A DNA stretch of 64,000 nucleotides from Blastomyces gilchristii SLH14081 (lineage: Eukaryota; Ascomycota; Eurotiomycetes; Onygenales; Ajellomycetaceae): contig NW_003101649.1 of assembly GCF_000003855.2 (NCBI RefSeq), forward strand, positions 1-64,000, read 5' to 3'. The translations under genes and the position numbers were made by a program. Below the pieces are notes generated by a model that was given only the letters and a program-made list of their open reading frames with translations, did no database searches and was not told the origin of the DNA. How positions within the stretch are numbered: the stretch's first letter is position 1; each line of letters starts with the position of its first letter. Shown one piece after another: positions 24,671 to 35,901 of the stretch.

Positions 24671-24875
24671 ATTTTTATCTTAAAAAAAATTAATATTTAA
24701 TACATATATATTTTATTAAAAATAATTGCTTTTCTAACTTGAAATTATTAAAATATTAAAATATTCTTTATATTTATATGAATTAACTTTAAAATCTGAT
24801 ACTTTAATCAAAATCACAAAAAAAAAAAAAAAAAAAAAAAGTTGAAAAAAACAATTAATATTATTTCAACTCATG
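24671..24875. other. ~200-bp AT-rich insert with poly(A) run
   Basis: This segment has no counterpart in the uninterrupted repeat at 47.9 kb, which passes directly from gaaatatat to attaattattctag. It contains about 25 A in a row (around 24819-24840) followed by gttgaa..ttcaac. It could be a second small insertion, such as a poly(A)-tailed element, or expansion. Confidence 0.35.
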
Positions 24876-25155
24876 AGAATATTAATTATTCTAGACTCTA
24901 AAATAATATAGAATGAATAGATAAAGTTAATTTATTATTCTCACTTATAAATAGAATGAAGTAAATTGTTTCTGTGTTACTAATAAATAAAAACTGTTTC
25001 TTCTTAGATACTGAATAGTATGATACTGGCATACTGCATGGAATAATTGTAAAAATCATGAGATCTGATCTATTGAGTTAGCTTCAAAGAGTGACTAATC
25101 ATTGATTCACTGTTAAACAGCAATATCCTGGGCAGTGGCTGAGCTTCTGAGATAA
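24876..25155. repeat. Right half of element E, ending 150 bp before his1
   Basis: attaattattctagac.., gaatgaatagata.., then agcttcaaagag..gaactaatcattgattcac-like sequence and gcaatatcctgggcagtgg align in order with the reverse complement of 47760-47930. The last 80 bases keep more G and C than the rest. The copy ends close to the his1 leader. Confidence 0.55.
25092..25109. promoter_or_regulatory. Possible CpcA/Gcn4-like sites upstream of his1
   Basis: tgactaa at 25092 and tgattca at 25103 each differ by one base from the general-control site TGA(C/G)TCA. Histidine genes are classic targets of this regulator. The near-matches lie inside a repeat, so this may be chance. Confidence 0.2.
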
Positions 25156-25304
25156 CTTCTGCATTATTGATATTTTGCGGGCTCCACGGAGTAGTTATAA
25201 CTATACTAGCGTACAGTAATCCTTCTCCTCCCTCAAACGAGGGAAAAACCACCCCCTCAGTTTAACACCCGCACTTTTTCCGCATATCTTCCTCCTCCAG
25301 CAAC

Positions 25305-26581
25305 ATGGATCTTGTCAATCAGTAAGCGCATTGTCTATGTCTGCTTCTTCTATATGGGAGTTTACTAAATAAATGCAAGTCTAGAAGGCCGGTTACGATT
25401 CGCGATCCCCAAAAGCAAGTCAATCACTCCCTCCCCAACAACATCATATCTGGGACCCCCTTCAATTACAACGAAATAGACACTTCTAACAATCCACAAC
25501 AGAGGGTCGTCTCCAGCAAGCCGCCATTGACCTCCTTGTGGGCTCTGACATCCAATTCCGCCGCGAAACCCGCCTTGACATCGCCCTAGTGAAAAACCTC
25601 CCAATTGCCCTCATTTTCCTCCCCGCAGCTGATATTCCCACCTTCGTCGGCGAGGGCGGTGTCGATCTGGGCATCACCGGTCGTGACCAAGTAGCTGAAC
25701 ATGACGCCAATCTCCTGCCAGGTAAGGTATCCGGTTTAGAAGAGATGCTCGATCTGGGATTCGGCGGGTGCAAATTGCAAGTCCAGGTCCCCGAGAAGGG
25801 ATCCATAACGGATCCAAAGGAATTGGTTGGGAAGAATGTCGTCACGAGCTTTACGGGCCTGACGCAGGCGTATTTTACAAAGTTGGAGGGCAAGGAGACG
25901 CCGACTACGAAGGTTAAATACGTTGGTGGGAGTGTAGAAGCTGCATGTGCCCTGGGTGTTGCGGATGGGATTGTGGATTTAGTTGGTGTGTTACCATCTT
26001 CTTATTTCTTTCTTTTCTTCTCTCCCTCCCCCCCCCCCCCTGATTGCGCTCAGGTTGCACCCTTTCAAACTCCTCGAGGTTAAATACCCTAACTCCTCCT
26101 TCCCCTAGAATCGGGTGAAACCATGAAAGCCGCAGGGCTAAGGCCCATCGGCACAGTCGTCGACAGCACCGCCGTCCTCGTCAAATCCCGAAACACAAAT
26201 CACGAACTTGTTAGTCTCATCGAATCCAGAATACGTGGTGTCATCAGTGAGTATTCCCAACATCTATCCCCCTAACTTCCCTATTTGTACTATCAAATAT
26301 TTTGGGACGAAATGAATTCTGACTAGATGCCTTCTCTCCCCCTAGCCGCCAAAAAATACGTCCTTTGCCAGTACAACGTCCCGCGCCCCCTCTTACAGGC
26401 GGCATGCGAGATCACCCCTGGCAACCGCGCACCAACAATAACCCCCATCGAAGGCGCTGGGTGGGTTGCGGTAAGCTCCATGGTAGAGAAGAAGTCCATC
26501 GCCACGGTCATGGATAAGTTGACCGCTGTTGGCGCAACGGATATATTGGTCTTGAGTATTTCTAATTCGAGGACGAGATGA
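25305..26581 (+). CDS. his1: ATP phosphoribosyltransferase (histidine synthesis, first step)
   Basis: Five exons: 25305-25321, 25380-25414, 25503-25985, 26109-26246 and 26346-26581, together 302 residues. The enzyme joins ATP and PRPP to form phosphoribosyl-ATP, the committed, histidine-inhibited step. Seen: start MDLVNHLEGRLRFAIPKKGR, SGSDIQFRRE-type block (VGSDIQFRRETRLDIALVKN), IFLPAADIPTFVGEGGVDLG and GITGRDQV, the PRPP-site region GGSVEAACALGVADGIVDLV, ESGETMKAAGL, and a C-terminal regulatory domain (EGAGWVAVSSMVEKKS.., ATDILVLSIS), so this is the long HisG form. Exon 1 is only 17 nt. The second intron begins with GC (aaaa|gcaagt) and ends acaacag; it is the only way to join IPK to KGRLQQA. 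Other introns are GT-AG. Intact. Confidence 0.93.
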
Positions 26582-29500
26582 GATGTGGAGATGAAATTTG
26601 GGAAATTTATTTCTTCTTTTAAGAACGAACACATAGACGGTTTATTAATCTGAAATTTCTATTTAGTTCCTTAGCAGTACGTACGCACTATATCAGGCCA
26701 AAAGGCTCCATATCCTGCTCATTGGGTTTTCTTGGAAAGCTGGGTCATTCATGAGCTTGGAAAAACTGACTTGGATTTACCTAGGCAACACATCGTGGGT
26801 GGGAACCTATCTATCTGGGACATATAGAAATAGAGGGAGTCATAGACTAAAATCTAATTGTCCTTGATTGAATTATTTGGAGTGTGCTTGCTGCTAAGAT
26901 GTTAAACCACATTCTACTGTCCGCACAACACCGGGTGCTCTCTTTAATGATCTGGAACATTACAAAGCTGTGGAGCAGAGCAGAGCAAAATAAACCAAAG
27001 CAGTGCTCTTGGTTTCTTATCTCGATTGGTCCCGCAACCGATACCTGTGCTGGGAATGAACGACTGATAGGATTATGTGGAAATGGGATGGCGATCATGC
27101 ACTCACATCCGTCGTAGAGAGAGAAGAGAAAAGAGAAGAAAGCGAAGGAAAAATGTGGAGATTATAAAAAATGATAGAAACAACATGTCTGGCGCGAGTA
27201 CTTCACTCATATCCGCACTGCACTGCCCAAACTCGCCTGGAGTCCATTTGGTATGGAGCAGGTACTCCATTCAACTCTCTTTTCGTGCTCGTATTGAGGA
27301 TCGCAGTCGTGCAATATGACCGAGCATCGCCCTTTAATTTGCCGCTGTTCCAATCATACACCCGATGCGAGAGGTAATATACTGGGGGAGATGACGTAGG
27401 GGCGAATATTCCGCGGATATTGAAATGTCCGTAGTATGTGCGCGTTTCTATAGATGCAGAAGCTAGAAGAAAAGCACGGTAATTACATTGATATAGTTTG
27501 CTCCCACGAAAGTCTGTTTCTCTACTTTCTCCATGAGAAGAGAGAAAACTAATCATGTTAGTCGCCGAATGTTGTCAACACTTTGAAAAGCAGGCATTGG
27601 AACAGAATATTCCGAGCATCATTCGCAGGCGTGCCTCTCAAGGAGCGTACCACGATCTCCTCGAAATCAGCGGATTTCTCGACAGATATGGCTTTTGCAG
27701 CTTCTCAGGACAAATTTTAGAACGGATACCTCTTCTCACGGAGGAAATATAACCCAAACCCAAATCCTGAGCGAGATACGGGACTTGACAGCTCCCGAAC
27801 ACGGAACGCGGACCACGAACAGCTGAATCGTGTTGATATAACAGCCATTTTTGGTTCTGAGGAGCACCGAAGGAACTAGTGCCGGGGAGCAGCTACACAG
27901 TATGTTCCTTCTAGCAGGTCGAGAGACACAATGTAATCCTCCGACACGGACACATTTCTCTGCCTTGTTTGATGGGGTAATAGCGCGGCTGAACTTGTGG
28001 AGGATGGATGGGAAGAGGGTACCCTACCTTCTGCAAGGATTCTCAGGCATTCCGTTAGGATTTTATAGGCTAATGATCAAGTTCCAACCTGTTATAACCA
28101 TTTCATAGACTACTAAGAAACTGGGCAGGCTGGAGAAGTATTCGAACAGAAATAACAGCAGTACAGTGACGATAAGAAACATAGTACGAATAAACAGCAA
28201 GAGATGCATCCGCGAGGACCGTTGCGACATGGGCGGTGTCCGTGAGGTGGTGTTCATGATGTTGCAACCACGGACCCCTTGACCAGCGCGCCAGGAGCTT
28301 CGCGTCATACTAGGGATGACCAACGAAGCTATGAAAGCAGGTCCAACAAGGGTTCGAAGGGCAGTCAGTTCATGCACGAGCCTGAGAGTGAGGCAGTTGG
28401 CATCCGGGACGGAGCTGACGATATTCTTCAGCAGGCAGCCACTGACTCCATGCTTCGTGATTTTTGGGTCTTGAAGACTCGAACATTCGTCTGGCAGGCT
28501 TTGGAATGGAATATCCCATCCAAACCATCGCATTCACTATCTGATGGTAGCCAGTCACAGCTGTCTACGGAGTAGACGAGATGGCGAGGGCTATCCTTGG
28601 CAATCCGAGGGAAGACAACACCATGGTTCATACTGCGTACATAGGATCAAAGACGGAGTGATTTCGAAGCCTACTGCGTATGAACCTGACAGGGGCCACC
28701 CAGTTGCGACAGGGTATTCTTTGCTGGATATTAACTTGGGATAAGACAAGGTTGGATGGAGCTAATAAAACCCTGGATTTTGAGACCCGCCATGTAATTT
28801 CGGCAAGCGTTCCTGGTTCTGTCCATCAACAGGCCGCTGAACAATGACCCCAGCCCGATGCTGAAGGATACTCGGTCTTTTGAAGCTGTTGAACTTGGTC
28901 GGATATCGCCTTTGAGGACGGTGTGCTGTCAATTGACAACGATAAGTTACCCGTCAGGGGAATAAGTTATCTGCCAGCCAGCTCCAATAATGTCGTATCC
29001 CGCTGCGTTGTCTGGTTTCATAGCTATCAGAGCAATGGATGGAGGATTTTCATAAAAAGACCAGGCCTTCTCAGGAATCTTCGGGTTTGAGACGTCTACG
29101 CAGCGTAGTTAATCACTAGCCCTATGCAGGGCATCAATCGAAAGTCCTCGTATTATTGCCGAGACTATCTCGGGCCCAACTGCTACAGAATCTAGCTTCG
29201 GCCTCCATGCTCTTTCTCATCCATCAACGCCTTCAAGAATAATATATAATAATAAGCAACGGAAGAACCGGACGCTCCCGCTGCGGCACTATGGACCCCT
29301 GTACTCCTTACTCCGGCAGAACTCAGGCTTCAAATTTAACTTAAAACGCCACGTTCCTTGGTAGTTAACGTTAGCGGGAAATTCTGGTAACGGCCGCTGT
29401 TTTCTCCATGGAACTCGTGCATTCTCCTGCTGCAAATAATGATCCAGACACTTGCACTTTGGATATTTTCGGTTTCTCAAGACTGTTGATCTCGGCAGGC

Positions 29501-30309
29501 TCGGAATTGAGACCCTGCTATAAACTCGCGGTAGATCCCTGTTTGAATTTCGAAATCGGATCCCGTGCGGTTCAAACATTCTGCTGAATCTGATGGATCT
29601 CACCAGGAACAATGAATGAACTCTCCGCAGGGTCCGCTGCGCCTGTCAATTGTTCAAAAGGCTCCGAGATATTTAGGTTATCGCTCTTGATCCCTCAATA
29701 ATAATACAGCCTAGCGAATACGCGAAGTTGGAGCAAGGATGGGTGTTTCAAGGCACTCCTTCGCTTGTCCAGATGACTCCACGCAGGCCACAAGGCGCTG
29801 ACGTTCTTGTGACTATATGGGGATACAAGACATATTGATGCAGCCATAATTATTCTCAACTTGCCCCGTCAGCAAGTGATGAGGGAACGCCCCATTGGGC
29901 TACTAAACAAGAAAGCAGCAATCCTTGAGGAACACCGGGTCCCCAACCTCATATTCTGACAGTGTCGCACTGCTAGAATCCTAGCTACTCAAGTTCGGAA
30001 GCTCTCACTACACCTTCTACTAGACCGCCATGCTGCCTGCTGGTGTTGGCCGTTGCGGCGACTTTGAGATTCTAAACTTACGGAGGATTCGATGGACATC
30101 TCAACGGTCGTAATGCAAAATGGGGTGGGCATCCTACCCTGCACTGCTTCGTGCAATCTCAGCATGTATGGAAAATGCATATATACCCAGCTGGGCCCGC
30201 TCTGAATCCAACTTTTCTGCCATTCCTTACACACTCTATCCTTTACTTTTGGACATTGTTATCCGTCAAAGGCAAGTGCTTGCCGTCTCCTTTTGCCTAG
30301 CAGGGCAAG
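26582..30309. other. Gene-poor, GC-balanced spacer with decayed frames
   Basis: 3.7 kb without a recognisable intact gene. Short frames occur on both strands. On the minus strand 29100-28950 reads VDVSNPKIPEKAWSFYENPP and IIGAGWQITYSP, which looks like protein-coding sequence, and 28533-28063 is an open stretch ending in a hydrophobic segment; they are listed separately. 29612-29289 (minus) is another open stretch of 107 codons that I cannot name. No RNA gene found. Confidence 0.4.
28063..29110 (-). pseudogene. Possible decayed gene of unknown function
   Basis: Minus-strand reading from 29110 gives a plausible start of a domain (IPEKAWSFYENPPSIALIAM, then GYDIIGAGWQITYSPDG) before stops. Further along, MNHGVVFPRIAKDSPRHLVY and, in another frame, a 156-codon stretch end with a membrane-like segment (LFIRTMFLIVTVLLLFLFEY). 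Different frames would have to be joined, so a multi-exon gene or a frameshifted remnant are both possible. I do not recognise the family. Confidence 0.3.
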
Positions 30310-32221
30310 ATGGTCGTCCTCTCTTTACTATGCCCGTTGATGTTGCTTGGGCTTGCAAGTGCCCAGATCATCAAAGATCCACTTGTTAAAAATGTCCTCG
30401 ATTTTGATTCCACCTTCGACGCTAGCCTACCCGCTCCGCAGAAGTATACTTATAAGAAATGGACCACATATGAGAGTAAACCATCCCCGGCCTCCGTCAA
30501 GCAGATCTTAGTAATGTAGCGTTGGTGAGCTATACGTTAACCATCTCTACTTTTACAGTTGAACAAGGGCTTCCGCCAGATAGTACCTGGACTGCGAGTT
30601 ATTACGAGAAGGAGAGTCGACACTACTGTAGAGCTGACTTCTCCGTTTACAATGTCACTTATGCCGATGTGCGAACCCCTTCAATTCTCTCCTACATGTG
30701 TGGCCCTCATCAGTTCACGTACCCTCAGTTGCCTAACCCGAGTTTGCACCTTAGTGTCCTGAGCCCTGGGTTATTGGCCACTGCGCCAAGGCAGAGATTA
30801 GCAGAGAAGCTACCTTTGACTTACTTGGCCGCCTCCCATCAAGTGCCCGCGGTGTGATCTCTGACCTTCTCAATGCAAATATCGAACGAGGCCTGAGCTT
30901 CAGGTGGCATAACAAGCATTCCGTGATGTTGGGAGGATATTTTCGCCCAGCTGATGGCCTCAAAGCAGCGTTGGCAGCACTATGGGTTGGTGGGCCTGGG
31001 GTTCCCTATGAAACCTTTTTGAACGCTGTTAATGCCGATACCTGCGTGGCTGATACACGTGCTGCGGAGTCCTTGAAGCGGGATGGGTCATTGGGAGATG
31101 CAGTAGAGAAAGGGTTTGCAGTCGCGGCATATTTGAAGCTTGTCAAAGGCACTCCCCCATTTGATGCAAGCTGCATGAGCAATCAACTCAAAGTCCTTGG
31201 AGCAATTCTGGATCAGAGGTGGGATGCACCAGGCCAGTGCCCGGACAAGAAAGCGCCCGAACTCGTGAAGTACAGGTAAAGAGAGCTCATGTCCTCCCCG
31301 GCCCCTTTCCCATCCCCCATTAGAAAAATTGTGATGGTTAATAAATGTATTAGAAGTGTTCTGTTTTCAGCCGGAATAGAAGTACTCAACACGGATCCCG
31401 TGCCAGGCTCTAGGCCTGCAGAAGTTGTGTATTGGCCAAAGTTCAAGGGCTATCCCGAATTTTGCTGGAATGAGGCTCGGGCACAGAGGTCAAATGATGA
31501 CCTGAGGCCCCGGTGCGAACCTAGGCGTCTTAATGTCTTTAATGTCACCTACGAAGACTGCCCGGACCAAGACCCCTGGGTAATCTGTCATTGTTCTGAT
31601 GCACAGCAGTCATTGGATGATGTGATCAGGCGAGTTGGCCAGCTGCCACCAGGATTGCGGAGCCACATGATTCACCTTATTGCCTTCGAACATAGCTCTG
31701 TTGGTGGTGCCGCTGTTCTCCCCTGGAATATGGTCATGATCTTCGGCGAAGCGCAAGATAGTGTATATATGCATGAGGCTAGCCACTGCATTGACCGAGG
31801 ATTCTATGCGAGCGAGACCTTCCGAACTGCCAAAGCAAAGGATTCTTGTTGGCCAACACACTACTCCAAATCTGCAGATATCGAGCTTTTCGCTGAGATT
31901 GGTGTGCTATATCTTTATGATAAGAGTGGCAAGACACTCATCCAGCGGGGACATGACCCAGCTTGTCTCGCCAACGGGCTGAAGGCAATTGACGCGTATG
32001 TCGGCCTCGACTATCAACGAGGCGGCAGCAAATGTTTCAAGCGAAAGCCAAATTCTAAGGTTGTTTATCCACCCGGGTTCCAAATCCAGAGTCCGGAGCC
32101 GTATATCAGCAACGCCGTGATTGAGGACTTCTCCAACCCTGGTGATGTGTCCTCGCTGTCCTCACTGTCCTCACCAGCCTCACCTTGGGGCGACTACCCG
32201 CGGGAGATCCATGGGCAATAG
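30310..32221 (+). CDS. Secreted CON-13-like protein with two tandem domains, second with HExxH
   Basis: Proposed exons 30310-30475, 30559-30668, 30755-31275 and about 31354-32221, about 554 residues. The first residues (MVVLSLLCPLMLLGLASAQ) are a signal peptide. Domain 1 has CRADFSVYNVTYAD|CPEPWVIGHC and LLGRLPSSARGVISDLLNA; domain 2 repeats this pattern as RLNVFNVTYEDC, WVICHCSDAQQSLDDVIRRV and GQLPPGLRSHMIHLIA. Domain 2 then has SVYMHEASHCIDRGFYASE, an HExxH-type zinc motif, and a later EIGVLYLYD; the equivalent place in domain 1 (RWHNKHSVMLGGYFRPAD) lacks it. The layout resembles conidiation-specific protein 13 of Neurospora, as I recall that family; activity is unproven. The last acceptor is uncertain: the strong cag at 31370 shifts frame, while ag at 31353 or 31356 keeps it. 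The tail is Ser/Pro-rich. Confidence 0.72.
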
Positions 32222-33338
32222 ATCTAAGGGTTTATCATAGAAGCTGTTATCATGTTTCCTCTTTTCTTCTTCCATTATTGTTATTCTGCCCGATTTAATC
32301 TGTTTTCTTCCCCCCTTGTCTACCTAAGCTTTTGAGGAAAGTTTTTATCTTCTAGATACATGGTGCTAGTAGGTGCATTTTGGGGGAGGTTATCTTGAAT
32401 GACAAACAGACGATTATAGGCTTCTCCGTAACATAATAAGTGAAATCGTCTATTGTAGTATATCATCATAGTTTTATTCCGTATATAAGAAACTTTCTAG
32501 CGCCCGCTTATTGCCTTTGGGGGCTTGGCGTGTAGATAGGCTAGGCACCGAGTTCTTTTCCCATAACTAGTTAGGGTAACTTAACTAACTAGTTAACTGC
32601 GCCTGGTGAGCTCCAAATCTGTTAACTACACCTACGCAGGATTACAGCTTTTCAAACACCACCACTAATAGTTGCATAGTTACTTCTATTATTAGTCTCT
32701 CAAATAATACATATCAATGTCTCAACTCCTCCACCCTTTATCCTAACACCCCACCCCGCTGCTCTGGTGTCCGGGTTCCAAAGTTACCCCCACCTGCAAT
32801 TGGAATGCCCTGTCCTTCCTATTGACCAACCTCACAGAACCTTAGAAAGTCACTAGTTACAGAGTATGATAACCTCCTATAACCACTCAGACATCCAACA
32901 TTATTCTCATTCCGCGTATTAAAACAGCTATTTTTCACGCGCGGAGGTTTTCCCTCGTACAATTAAAAGCCCATCCTATTGGTGTTCAATTGTTGATGGG
33001 GGCATGACATGGATTCTAACACATATCCCATTCAAATGCACCAACCGGGGCTTGAAACTACAAAGGATGGTTGACGGAGAGGAACACAGCATATTTGCGA
33101 TTTCGGTAAGCTACAAGGTAATAATAATAAAAGAATGAAACGACCACTAAACAACGGCCTTAATGGCAGCCGAATACAAAAAGCATACAAAAAACGGAAA
33201 GAAAATGAAAAGTTGGCCGAAACTGGTCTACTCCTCCCACCCACCGCCCGGGTAGACCCCCTGTAGTCATATGAACCTACGAAAGCTGATTAGATCGCGA
33301 TTACTACTTCGATAGCAGGGAATACTCACCGTGTTCCT
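32222..33338. other. Spacer without recognised genes
   Basis: Downstream region of the CON-13-like gene. Contains agttagggtaacttaactaa-type short repeats near 32570 and several ACTAGTTA motifs, but no coding frame beyond 70 codons and no RNA gene that I can see. Confidence 0.4.
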
Positions 33339-34900
33339 GGCTATATATAGCCATCATGACGCTCCGAGGCGTATATTCGATCGGTTCGGTTCGATTCTTG
33401 ATAGGAGACATTGGTTAGGATGAACATTGAGATATCAGTGAAAAGGCCGGACCTACCAGTTTGTGAGTTTTCCTTAGCCACCACGACGCTCCGAAGCGCC
33501 AAACCCCATTGATTTGTAGTCACCACGACGCTCCAACGCGTATACCCGGTCGGCTCGATTCTTTATGAGGCATGGTTAGTATGACTTTGCGGTATGATGG
33601 GGTCAGCAGACTGACCGTTCGAAGGGCTTTCATCCGCCACCACTACGCTCCGAAGCGTATAACCTCTTATCCTCCGTAGCCCGCAACGCTCCAAAGCGTA
33701 TAGTTCAGTCAGTTCGATATCTGCGAGGATTGTTGTTAGAATGGGATTGTGACATGGATGTCATAAAGGACTGACCGTTCGAAGGGCTTTCATCCGCCAC
33801 CACTACGCTCCGAAGCATATAGCCCCTTATCCTCCGTAGCCCGCGACGCTCCAAAGCGCAATTCGGTCGATTCTTTATAGGAGGCATGGTTAGTATGACT
33901 TTGCGGTATGATGGGGTCAGCAGACTGACCGTTCGAAGGGCTTTCATCCGCCACCACTACGCTCCGAAGCGTATAACCCCTTATCCTCTGTAGCCCGCAA
34001 CGCTCCAAAGCGTATAGTTCGGTCGGTTCGATATCTGCGAGGATTGTTGTTAGAATGGGATTGTGGCATGGATGTCATAAAAGACTGACCGTTCGAAGGG
34101 CTTTCATCCGCCACCACTACGCTCCGAAGTGTATAGTCCCTTATCCTCCGTAGCCCGCGACGCTCCAAAGCGCAATTCGGTCGATTCTTTATAGGAGGCA
34201 TGATTAGGACGATGGTGGTATGATGGGTTAGACGGGTTAGAAGACTGACCGTTCGAAGGGCTTTCATTCGCCACCACTACGCTCCGAAGCGTATAGCCCC
34301 TTCTCCTCCGTAGCCCGCGATGCTCCAAAGCGCAATTCAGTCGATTATTTATAGGAGGCATGATTAGGACGATGGTGGTATGATGGGTTAGAAGGGTTAG
34401 AAGACTGACCGTTCGAAGGGCTTTCATTCGCCACTACTACGCTCCGAAGCGTATAGCCCCTTCTCCTCCGTAGCCCGCGACGCTCCGAAGCGTAATTTGG
34501 TCGGTTCGGTATCTGCGAAAGGCGTAGTTAGGCACAAAGGGGTTATAGGAGACTTACCGCTCGAATGACTTCCTTTACCCACCACGACGCCCCGAGGTGT
34601 ATATGCCCGTTGATCTCGCTTCTTTACAACAGGTGGGGTTAGGATGGCATTGTGACAAAGTGGATTCTAGAGGACTGACCTTTCAAGGGGCTCTCCTTAG
34701 CCACCACGACGCTCCAAAGCGTATAATCCCGTTGGTCGTCTACCATTCCTTTACAACAGACATGGTTAGGATGACGTTGTAGCATAACAGGTTATACAAG
34801 ACTGACCGTTCGAAGGGCTTTCCTGGGCCACCACTGCGCTCCGGAGCGTATAATCCCATGATCTTCCATATCCCTTGACGCTCCGAAGCGTATATTTCTG
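33339..34900. repeat. ~160-bp tandem satellite with repeated hairpin ACGCTCCRAAGCGT
   Basis: The landmark ctgaccgttcgaagggcttt recurs at 33611, 33771, 33924, 34085, 34245 and 34405, with spacings of 160, 153, 161, 160 and 160; degenerate copies follow near 34550, 34675 and 34802. Each unit also contains two copies of acgctccgaagcgta or acgctccaaagcgca, a 5-bp stem with a 4-base loop; about 19 can be counted between 33355 and 34890. Other shared parts are cctccgtagcccgc and ttctttataggaggcat. Because the period is not a multiple of three, the frames it opens on the minus strand are by-products. The GC content is normal and C/T decay is light. Confidence 0.85.
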
Positions 34901-35901
34901 CATGCCGCCTTTGGTTATGATAAGTTCCATGCCCAAACTACGAGTTGTGTTGGGGAATTCTGACCTTGCGGGGACCGATACGTTGCCACCATAAGCTCTA
35001 GAAGCATGCAATCCGGCGTGGATTGAAAGGCGGATCGAGTCTGCAAGCATGTTAATAATCGTTAAAAATCCGGTGGAAGGATAATATATGCTTACCGAAT
35101 ATTTTACCTAAGAGAAACCCCAAAAGTAAGTGGGCAATAGGTCGGGGAAAGCAAACCTGTTTCAAGAAGATCTATCACTACAGCTGTGACTAACGTTCAG
35201 CCTTTGCAATCAATGATGGCAGAGACAGAGGGAGAAGAGAACAGTGAGCGCCGACTTACCTGAATACGGCAGCTCTGGTGCCACCATTCAGATATCTTTC
35301 GAGGCGACCGGCGGGGGAACAGAAAACGACCCTAACCTATAAACACGTTGGAACAAAGCCGTTAGGATGCTCCTGAAAATTTATGGGCAAGGGCTTGGGT
35401 GGGTTTACGTTGTCGCGGTAAATCCTGCGCTACCACAAATCCTGCCAATCGAGGCGCGGTATACCTGACCTGCAGATGAGAAAGTTAGCAGAAGATTCCG
35501 AAGTCGATAGGGTTGATAGGATATACCAAAATGTGCACAAGCGGTAGCCACCATTCGTGTACGTTAACTATCCTGTCCAGTCAGCAGTTCCAAAAGCGAC
35601 CTACCGTTAGGCTTCCACCAACCCGCCCGCCTAGGAAACCGTGTTAGTAAAGATGACGGGGAGAGGTAGGGGGAAGCAAAGGGAAGTGAAAAAAAAAAAA
35701 AAAAAAGAAAAAAAGCAAACGAAACAGGAAGGACGAATAGAGCGAAACTGAAAACGCAAAACAGGCCAGAACACAGCAGAACATGTATATCAAGTGTGAT
35801 CACTAAAAGAATGTGCGAAAACGGAAGTGGACTTGTCGTCCGAGATACTTTAGGATGATTTTTCGTTTTTAAAATTTTTTTGGTGAGAAGGGCACTTCAA
35901 A
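34901..35901. other. Spacer between the satellite and the Ser/Pro/Arg-rich gene
   Basis: No recognised gene. Contains an A-rich run at 35690-35715 and short frames only. A minus-strand frame entering from the satellite (35050-34766) reads MLADSIRLSIHAGLHASRAY and more, without family resemblance. Confidence 0.35.

Noticed and set aside
33611..34420. gttcgaa in each satellite unit as a tRNA-type B box
   Set aside because: No A box or cloverleaf fits around it; flanking bases do not match GGTTCGANTCC.
33705..34427. Repeated minus-strand frames of 80-107 codons (MKALRTVSLLT..)
   Set aside because: They arise from the 160-bp satellite, change frame from unit to unit and all end within the array.
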